Source: Rickettsiales bacterium
GTDB lineage: Bacteria; Pseudomonadota; Alphaproteobacteria; Rickettsiales; Anaplasmataceae
Assembly: GCA_031286185.1 (NCBI GenBank)
Contig: JAITUS010000062.1
Span: 1 to 12,232, forward strand
Direction of reading: 5' to 3'
DNA: 12,232 nucleotides
Under the pieces are notes generated by a model. That model was given only the letters and a program-made list of their open reading frames with translations. It ran no database searches and was not told the origin of the DNA. Within the stretch, counting starts at the first letter, position 1. Each line of letters starts with the position of its first letter. The position numbers were made by a program, and so were the translations under genes. Shown here piece after piece: positions 7,420-12,232 of this stretch.

Positions 7420-7590
7420 ATGAGCACCGCAGAATACTTGGGAAAAGCACAAGTAAGTTTTGACACAAAATCAGAAAACAGGTTATGCAGGAGATCTAAT
7501 GAGAGTCCCATTTCACGGTGTTTAAATCTACCCCTTCTTGCACCATTTCCCAAAGTGGGCTCATTTCTCTTAGTCGCCCAACATTTTTAG
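7420..7590 (+). CDS. Short ORF with strong ribosome binding site, possible 5' gene fragment
   Basis: A 56-codon frame starting [14 protein letters not shown]. The start has one of the best ribosome binding sites in the window: GAGGAG ending 8 bases before the ATG. The first 26 codons lie in the gap between two minus-strand genes and read like a normal soluble N terminus. From 7496 on, the frame is antisense to the 3' end of iscS and the residues look like antisense noise, ending at TAG 7588-7590. I do not recognise it. It may be the surviving 5' end of a gene whose rest was deleted, or a real small peptide gene. Confidence 0.25.
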   Translation: MSTAEYLGKAQVSFDTKSENRLCRRSNESPISRCLNLPLLAPFPKVGSFLLVAQHF

Positions 7591-8743
7591 CAATAAGATC
7601 TGCTGCATATAAAACTTCATCTTTAGTTGTAAATCGGCCAAGGCCAAATCTAATTGATGAATGCTCAAGGTCATGGCCATTGTTTAGTGATCTTATGACA
7701 TAGGAAGGTTCAAGAGATGCAGATGTGCACGCAGAACCAGAACTCACCGCTAGATCCTTGATTGCCATGATGAGGGATTCGCCCTCAACATAGGGAAAAC
7801 TTAAGTTTAGGTTGCCAGGAATTCTATTTTCATAATCACCATTTAAAACGACATCAGAAAATGCTTCTTTTATCTTGCTGTACAAAATATCTCTCAGTTC
7901 TTCCAACTTTGTTGCTTCTGTTTCCATTTCTTCTTTAGCAATACGTGCTGCTTCACCAAAACCAACTGCGAGAGGAGTTGGAACTGTTCCGGAACGCATA
8001 CCTCTCTCCTGTCCACCACCACTAATCAGTGGTGTTAGCCTAACACGAGGATTCTTTCTCCGAACATATAATGTACCTATTCCCATTGGTCCATAAATTT
8101 TGTGGCTAGAAAGGCTCATGAGATCAATGTTCATTTCATTAACATCGATCGGTACTTTTCCAAAGCTTTGAGCAGCATCTGTGTGGAAAAACATATTATG
8201 CTTCCTGCATATTACACCAATTTCTTTCACAGGCTGAATTACTCCGATTTCATTATTTGCCATCATCACTGAAACCAGAATTGTTCTATCAGTGATTGCT
8301 TCTTCGAGTTTCAACAAATCTATAATTCCATTTTGCTTAATAGGCAAATATGTAACTTTAAAGCCTTCATTCTCCAGATGCCGACAAGAATCCAAAACGC
8401 ACTTATGCTCTGTGCATACAGTTATTATATGGTCTCCTTTATTCCTATAAAAGTGAGCAACACCCTTTATCGCCATGTTATTTGACTCGGTTGCACCTGA
8501 GGTGAAGATAATTTCTTTGCTATCTGCGTTTACCAGACCGGCAATGTGTTTCCTTGCTTTTTCCACTGCTTCTTCAGCGACCCAACCAAATGAATGGCCA
8601 CGAGAGTGTGCATTACTAAACTCACCAAAATAAGGTATCATCACCTCTAAAACACGAGGGTCTACTTTAGTAGTAGACTGATAATCAAGAAATATCGGTA
8701 ATTTTATCTTAGCACTGTGTGCTTTCTCATTTTCTACATTCAT
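7496..8743 (-). CDS. iscS: Cysteine desulfurase IscS
   Basis: PLP-dependent enzyme that takes sulfur from L-cysteine and passes it as a persulfide to IscU for Fe-S cluster assembly and to tRNA thiolation enzymes. From the ATG at 8743 the product is 415 aa. Visible marks: [17 protein letters not shown] near the N terminus, TSGATESNN, the substrate/PLP region [10 protein letters not shown], the PLP lysine in SSHKIYGP (K215), and the mobile catalytic loop [10 protein letters not shown] (C339). The C-terminal [13 protein letters not shown] resembles the IscU-contacting tail of E. coli IscS. The open frame continues 52 codons upstream to 8899, but that part comes from repeat sequence and is unlike the family, so I start at 8743. 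No other isc gene is adjacent here. Confidence 0.96.
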   Translation of the reverse strand: MNVENEKAHSAKIKLPIFLDYQSTTKVDPRVLEVMIPYFGEFSNAHSRGHSFGWVAEEAVEKARKHIAGLVNADSKEIIFTSGATESNNMAIKGVAHFYRNKGDHIITVCTEHKCVLDSCRHLENEGFKVTYLPIKQNGIIDLLKLEEAITDRTILVSVMMANNEIGVIQPVKEIGVICRKHNMFFHTDAAQSFGKVPIDVNEMNIDLMSLSSHKIYGPMGIGTLYVRRKNPRVRLTPLISGGGQERGMRSGTVPTPLAVGFGEAARIAKEEMETEATKLEELRDILYSKIKEAFSDVVLNGDYENRIPGNLNLSFPYVEGESLIMAIKDLAVSSGSACTSASLEPSYVIRSLNNGHDLEHSSIRFGLGRFTTKDEVLYAADLIAKNVGRLREMSPLWEMVQEGVDLNTVKWDSH

Positions 8744-8795
8744 AGTCAGTATAAAAGTTTGAGCATAGAAGCTATAGTACTTCATAGCACTAAAG

Positions 8796-8821
8796 CTTGA
8801 TTTTTTCAAGATATAATCTTG
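8796..8821. promoter_or_regulatory. Dyad symmetry upstream of iscS
   Basis: About 55-80 bases before the iscS start there are two overlapping inverted repeats: CAAGAT-ATA-ATCTTG (8807-8821, perfect 6-bp arms) and CTTGA-TTTTTT-CAAG (8796-8810). The position would suit an operator or promoter-region hairpin. There is no resemblance that I can verify to a known IscR site, and chance dyads are common in AT-rich DNA. Confidence 0.2.
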
Positions 8822-8831
8822 CTCAAGTACA

Positions 8832-8990
8832 AAATCCAGTATACAAACGTTGTCCATAGGGATAACGAGGAAGGAGCACCGGCTATGACGCTGGTTCATT
8901 CTATAATGATGTCATCTAAGTAGGTCTGCTACGCAAATTACCCACAAGTCACAATGTTCGTACAGATGTGCGTCACTAGCTGGAATGACA
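8832..8990. repeat. Worn fragment of the copy B/C repeat family
   Basis: The segment around 8952-8990 (TCACAATGTTCGTACAG, then GTGCGTCA and TGACATC) matches 5947-5992 in copy B (TCACAACGTTCGTACGG, GCGTGTCA, TGACATC). The stretch GGGATAACGAGGAAGGAGC near 8838 resembles GGGATGACAGGAGAAGGAGC in copy B. It fills most of the 301-base gap between iscS and argB and supplies the start of the spurious 52-codon extension of iscS. No gene is seen in the gap. Confidence 0.55.
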
Positions 8991-9044
8991 TCTATGTAAA
9001 TTGTTTCCAAACTTTAAACATTTTTACAGTTGTAAGTAGTGTAG

Positions 9045-9986
9045 CTACAAATCATTTACAATTGATACACTCAAATTATCTTCAGTAAATAGATCGATCA
9101 GGATATTAGGTATTCTGCCGTTAACTATATGAGCAGTTCCAGCACATTCTTCCACCATTTTTGCACACGCTATAAGTTTTTCAATAAGCCTTTCCCCTTT
9201 AATTTTACCGCAATTAATTGATGCATTTAAATTTTTAACAGATATCTTTCTACCACCAATTTTATCTATTTCTTCATCTGCATCACTAAAGGTCACCATT
9301 TTGGATGCAGAAACTGCAATTGCTATCGCACTTGCAGCACTATCGGCATCAACGTGATATGTTTCTTCATTTCCTCCATGACCAATAGGTGCAATAACTG
9401 GTATAAAATCTGACTCTTCAACAAAAAATAATATATCAGGATTAATTTCAGTCGGTACGCCGATAAACCCCATATCTAATATTTTTTCGATGTTGTTTGA
9501 TCCATTTTCCCTAAGCGTAGTGCTTATCTTTTCAGCTTTTATTAGGCTGCCATCTTTTCCACATAACCCAATGGCTGAACCACCAGCAGCATTTATATGC
9601 TGAACAATTTTTTTATTAACTGAACCACATAGCGCCATTTCAATGATTTTCACGGTATCTTTGTCTGTAAGTCTGATATCATTTACAAACTTACTATCCA
9701 TACCTACGGCTTTCAGTACAGAATTAATTTCATATTCTCCATCATGAACTATAACTGGATTTATACCAAGCTGTTTCAACAAGACAACATTATGCACAAA
9801 AGCATTAAGCAGCGTTCTGTCTGAGATTGTCATACTGCTGCATTTGATGACAAAAGTTTCACCGACAAATTTGGGTATATTAGACAGCACTTCAAGCAAC
9901 ATTTCTGTTTTTTGTTTAAATGGTACTCCACCACTTGAAAATTCACTGCTCTTCATTTCTTTATCTTGTAAACTTGAAAAACTCAT
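9045..9986 (-). CDS. argB: Acetylglutamate kinase-like protein (ArgB family), degenerate active site
   Basis: A 313-aa amino-acid kinase fold clearly related to ArgB, which phosphorylates N-acetyl-L-glutamate in arginine synthesis. Matching blocks: VVLLKQLGINPVIVH (67-81), IRLTDKDTVKIIEMAL (104-119), GLCGKDGSLIKAEK (140-153), FIPVIAPIG (194-202), DADSAASAIA (213-222), SASKM (226-230) and AHIVNGRIPNILIDLFTEDN (285-304). Lysine (K48, K229) and Asp (D215) positions of the active site appear kept. But the glycine loops are altered: IKCSSM replaces the usual IKxGGxAM, HDGEYEI replaces HGGGPEI, and the GGMxPK block is KGERLIEK. Activity is therefore doubtful. The start at 9986 has AAGG six bases upstream and overlaps engB by 26 bases; ATG 9956 would remove the overlap but has a weaker site. 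No other arg gene is present. Confidence 0.85.
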   Translation of the reverse strand: MSFSSLQDKEMKSSEFSSGGVPFKQKTEMLLEVLSNIPKFVGETFVIKCSSMTISDRTLLNAFVHNVVLLKQLGINPVIVHDGEYEINSVLKAVGMDSKFVNDIRLTDKDTVKIIEMALCGSVNKKIVQHINAAGGSAIGLCGKDGSLIKAEKISTTLRENGSNNIEKILDMGFIGVPTEINPDILFFVEESDFIPVIAPIGHGGNEETYHVDADSAASAIAIAVSASKMVTFSDADEEIDKIGGRKISVKNLNASINCGKIKGERLIEKLIACAKMVEECAGTAHIVNGRIPNILIDLFTEDNLSVSIVNDL

Positions 9987-10554
9987 CTCTTACCTTGACT
10001 ATTTTACACTTAGCACGGGTACTTATTTGATGAATTGACACATTCTCATTATTAACCCATTTTTGAGTACTTTCTAGAATGGCATCGAGATTTTTTTGAC
10101 CTACTTTGTCTATTTTTGTTAGCACAACATCAAAGTTAACACTATTATATGTTAACCAATAAATAAAGTCCTTGTCTATTTCTTTTAGCCCTGCTTTGCT
10201 ATCTACCAACACAAATACTCTTTTTAGGCTTCTTCTTTGAGCTAAATAATACTCAATCAGATCTAAATATTGCATTGTTTCTTCCTTGCTCGCACAAGAA
10301 TAGCCATACCCTGGCAGATCAACAAGTCTGAACTTGTCATTGTACATAGAGTAAAAATTTATTTGTCTAGTGCATCCAGGTTTAGAAGAAACTCTGGCAG
10401 CTTTTTTGCTGTTTATCAGTAAGTTAATTAAACTGGATTTTCCTACATTTGACCTGCCAGCAAACGCAATCTCTGGAACCGATTCATCTGGTAATGATTT
10501 TATGTCTGAAGCTCCAAACATAAAATTGCTGTTTGATGTCATCCTTCTTGCCAT
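9961..10554 (-). CDS. engB: Ribosome-assembly GTPase EngB/YsxC (YihA)
   Basis: A 197-aa small GTPase of the TrmE-Era-EngA-EngB group, needed in bacteria for late assembly of the 50S subunit. All G motifs are visible: G1 GRSNVGKSS (33-41), the G2 threonine in PGCTRQ (T62), G3 DLPG (79-82), followed by the family's GYGY, G4 TKID (146-149) and a G5-like STRAK (178-182). The length is typical of the family and there are no extra domains. The ATG at 10554 is the first in the frame. It is co-oriented with and overlaps the argB-like gene, so the two are very probably co-transcribed from a promoter in the 119-base gap shared with the divergent prfA. Confidence 0.95.
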   Translation of the reverse strand: MARRMTSNSNFMFGASDIKSLPDESVPEIAFAGRSNVGKSSLINLLINSKKAARVSSKPGCTRQINFYSMYNDKFRLVDLPGYGYSCASKEETMQYLDLIEYYLAQRRSLKRVFVLVDSKAGLKEIDKDFIYWLTYNSVNFDVVLTKIDKVGQKNLDAILESTQKWVNNENVSIHQISTRAKCKIVKVRDEFFKFTR

Positions 10555-10673
10555 TATATGTAGAAATATCTAAGGTAGTATGTATATTATAATGTTATTG
10601 CTTGATGTAAAAAATTTTTTATTTCAAGCATATATTGTTTACTTAAGTAGTTAAAATATTAGATCTGAGCTTT
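10555..10673. promoter_or_regulatory. Divergent promoter region between engB and prfA
   Basis: This 119-base AT-rich gap must hold start signals for both genes. Overlapping TATAAT boxes occur on the minus strand (10586-10591, toward engB) and plus strand (10588-10593, toward prfA). For engB a TTTACA lies 14 bases from that box, or 17 bases from the next AATATA. For prfA no clear -35 is seen, and another A/T-rich -10-like TAAAAT lies closer to the gene. The exact boxes are uncertain. Confidence 0.35.
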
Positions 10674-11753
10674 ATGGATATAGAAAACAATTTACAAGAT
10701 TTGAAGAAAAAATTTAATGATATAGAAAGGAGATTAGAAAATCCTACCAATTTAAGTCAAAAAGAATTTATCAACCTTTCAAAAGAATATTCTGAACTCA
10801 GGCCGATTATCTGGATAATCGATGAATACAACACGCTGAAAGAAGAAATTTCAGACTTAGAGGAAATAATAAAAGATGAAAATAGTGAACATGATATAAA
10901 AGAATTAGCAAAGGAGGAACTTCTTGAGAGGCAAAAGATATCATTACCACAAGTAAAAACCAAGCTAAAATTAGCGCTATTGCCTAAAGATGAAGATGAT
11001 TCAAGAAACGCGATATTAGAAATCAGAGCAGGTACAGGAGGAGAAGAAGCGGCATTATTTGCAGCAATGTTATTCCGCATGTACCAAAAATATGCAGAAA
11101 GGAGAAATTGGAAATTTGAGCCAATAAGCATTTCCAGTACAGGTATAGGTGGCTATAAGGAAGCTTCTGCACTTATTAATGGCACAGAAGTTTTTGCAAG
11201 GTTGAAATTTGAATCGGGAGTACATAGGGTGCAGAGGGTACCAGAAACTGAATCCTCGGGAAGGCTGCACACTTCGGCAGCTACTGTTGCCATATTACCT
11301 GAAGTTGAGGAGGTCGATTTTACAATAGAGGAGAAAGACCTACGAATAGATGTTTATAGGTCTAGCGGCCCTGGAGGACAGTCAGTAAACACAACTGACA
11401 GCGCAGTAAGAGTTACTCACCTGCCGACAGGAATAGTTGTAATACAGCAAGATGAAAAATCGCAGCATAAAAATAAAGCTAAAGCGCTCAAAGTATTGAG
11501 AGCAAGATTATATGAAATTGAAAGACAAAAAAAAGAAATGGAAAGGTCAACTATGAGGAAAAGCCAAATAGGCTCTGGAGATCGTTCTGAACGTATAAGA
11601 ACTTATAACTTTCCACAATCAAGAATAACAGACCATAGAATTAATCTGACTTCACATCGGCTAGAGCAAATTATAAAAGAGGGCGAACTAGACGAATTTA
11701 TTGAGGCATTAATTTCACGCAACGAAGCAGAAAGGTTAGCGGGAGAGAGTTAG
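10674..11753 (+). CDS. prfA: Peptide chain release factor 1
   Basis: RF1 reads UAA and UAG in the ribosomal A site and triggers peptide release. The 359-aa product has the usual length and parts: a helical N-terminal domain (about 1-100); the anticodon-mimic region [18 protein letters not shown] (184-201), where PET (190-192) takes the place of the PxT motif, marking RF1 and not RF2 (SPF); and the catalytic loop [10 protein letters not shown] with GGQ at 234-236, whose glutamine is the usual PrmC methylation site. The C-terminal part ([11 protein letters not shown] near 313-323) is also standard. The ATG at 10674 has only a weak GAG-type ribosome binding site. prmC, often next to prfA in other bacteria, is not here. 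The repeat copy C starts 14 bases after the stop; no terminator is evident. Confidence 0.98.
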   Translation: MDIENNLQDLKKKFNDIERRLENPTNLSQKEFINLSKEYSELRPIIWIIDEYNTLKEEISDLEEIIKDENSEHDIKELAKEELLERQKISLPQVKTKLKLALLPKDEDDSRNAILEIRAGTGGEEAALFAAMLFRMYQKYAERRNWKFEPISISSTGIGGYKEASALINGTEVFARLKFESGVHRVQRVPETESSGRLHTSAATVAILPEVEEVDFTIEEKDLRIDVYRSSGPGGQSVNTTDSAVRVTHLPTGIVVIQQDEKSQHKNKAKALKVLRARLYEIERQKKEMERSTMRKSQIGSGDRSERIRTYNFPQSRITDHRINLTSHRLEQIIKEGELDEFIEALISRNEAERLAGES

Positions 11754-11873
11754 TCTGCAATTGTTTTGTATCTATTCAGGGGCGTAGTAAATATTGAAGC
11801 AAAAGTGGTGTCATGTAAGTAGCTGACACACAACTGTACAAACGTTGTGATTTGAGCCTACCACGAGGGTGTC

Positions 11874-11896
11874 ATCCCAGTGCTTGACACTGGGAT
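11874..11896. repeat. Palindromic hairpin in copy C (first)
   Basis: ATCCCAGTG and CACTGGGAT form a perfect 9-bp stem around the loop CTTGA. It lacks a T-run and so does not look like a terminator for prfA. The matching element in copy B (5876-5899) has drifted. Confidence 0.65.
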
Positions 11897-11977
11897 CCAG
11901 TCTTTCCATAATAATTAATGTTATATTTTAACGTAGAATGGCTATTTTTATGCTCACCTACTTGATAAAATTCCTAG

Positions 11978-12000
11978 ATTCCAGCGTCACGCGCTGGAAT
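11978..12000. repeat. Palindromic hairpin in copy C (second)
   Basis: ATTCCAGCG and CGCTGGAAT form a perfect 9-bp stem around TCACG. The counterpart in copy B is at 5785-5807, where one pair is mismatched and the loop has changed. Confidence 0.65.
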
Positions 12001-12100
12001 GACACCTTTCTGCCTGGTTCATGAATTGCTTTAGCTATAATATTTAAGAAATTTACCAAATGAGAAAAAAGGCAAAAGAAGCCCTGGTCGGTGGCTAATT

Positions 12101-12232
12101 GTTGTCTGAGTGAGGAAAGTCGCCTTTCCCCACTCGACTTCAAAACCGGACTTGTGACTTTCACCATATCCGGCTTCTCTCTAATTTGGTGTTTGTCATA
12201 CATACTTCTCCATGTAATTAACATTTCAAAGC
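12101..12232 (-). mobile_element. Group II intron, 3' end (domains V and VI), rest beyond window
   Basis: On the minus strand, 12175-12142 folds like group II intron domain V: it starts with the AGC triad, has a lower stem AGCCGGA/TCCGGTT, an internal bulge AAG, and a GAAA tetraloop in GGTGAAAGTC. It closely follows the bacterial domain V pattern. Three to five bases later comes a strong hairpin of domain VI type (about 12134-12107: GAGTG.GGAAAG / CTTTCC.CACTC). The intron would end at CAGACAAC, giving the consensus 3' terminal AY, with an A seven bases from the end as a candidate branch point. The 88-codon frame over this region is then only structured RNA read as protein. The intron-encoded reverse transcriptase, if present, lies to the right of the window. 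Confidence 0.72.
12142..12175 (-). ncRNA. Group II intron domain V (catalytic hairpin)
   Basis: A 34-nt hairpin with the AGC catalytic triad at the 5' side, a GAAA apical tetraloop and a two-part stem split by an asymmetric bulge. Domain V is the most conserved part of group II introns and is needed for splicing. The upper stem has G-U pairs and one A-C mismatch, so some decay is possible. Confidence 0.72.

Larger units (their letters stand above)
11767..12100 (+). repeat. Dispersed repeat, copy C
   Basis: Inverted copy of 5687-6030 beginning 14 bases after prfA. Order of blocks on the plus strand: TGTATCTATTCAGGGGCGTAG, CACGAGGGTGTCATCCCAG, CTACTTGATAAAATTCCTAG, then ATTTACCAAATGAGAAAAAAGGC, which is the sub-unit shared with copy A. 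The match to the family fades at about 12100, exactly where the intron end begins. No gene lies in 11754-12100. Confidence 0.85.

Noticed and set aside
11874..11896. Rho-independent terminator for prfA
   Set aside because: The stem is strong but not followed by a T-run, and the same palindrome is a mobile repeat module with copies elsewhere in the window.
11958..12224. Minus-strand ORF of 88 codons
   Set aside because: It covers intron domains V-VI and repeat copy C, including a palindrome; it is best explained as RNA structure plus repeat.
1..12232. CRISPR array, toxin-antitoxin pair, phage module or intact transposase
   Set aside because: No regularly spaced short direct repeats, no recognisable pair of small toxin/antitoxin genes, and no phage or DDE transposase motifs were found on either strand.

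Overview
The window looks like chromosome from a Wolbachia endosymbiont (Rickettsiales, Anaplasmataceae). The DNA is AT-rich. The housekeeping proteins (ClpA, IscS, EngB, RF1, a class I aldolase of the DhnA type) are of alphaproteobacterial/rickettsial character. An ankyrin-repeat gene, dispersed inverted repeats with small palindromic hairpins, and a group II intron end are all typical of arthropod Wolbachia. The genus call is recognition plus inference; strain or supergroup cannot be decided from the sequence.

Layout, left to right. 1-1006 (minus): the N-terminal 335 codons of an ankyrin-repeat protein that runs off the left edge, with a likely 1-bp frameshift just upstream of its open frame. 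1007-1761: no intact gene; an ankyrin remnant and about 500 bp of repeat (copy A). 1762-5094 (minus): clpA, fba and tRNA-Cys, probably one transcript clpA > fba > trnC. 5095-6069: no gene; repeat copy B, whose left part is copy A inverted and whose right part is copy C inverted. 6070-7312 (minus): an unrecognised 356-aa acidic protein whose C-terminal tail lies in a second frame after a run of six A. 7420-7590 (plus): a short ORF with a strong ribosome binding site that runs into antisense iscS. 7496-8743 (minus): iscS. 8744-9044: a worn repeat fragment. 9045-10554 (minus): argB-like gene overlapping engB by 26 bp. 10674-11753 (plus): prfA, divergent from engB. 11767-12100: repeat copy C. 12101-12232: the 3' end (domains V and VI) of a group II intron on the minus strand, inserted next to or into the repeat.

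How it fits together: the intact genes are core functions (proteolysis, triose/hexose phosphate metabolism, Fe-S sulfur donation, ribosome assembly, translation termination), not a dedicated accessory system. The unusual content is architectural. Three copies of a composite repeat in alternating orientation bracket two gene blocks (1732-5282 and about 6031-11766), so both blocks could invert by homologous recombination. Two separate single-base-type frame breaks affect the two lineage-specific proteins. The argB homologue has lost the glycine-rich ATP-site motifs of the family. I see no convincing new defence, secretion or biosynthetic system, no CRISPR array, and no intact transposase.
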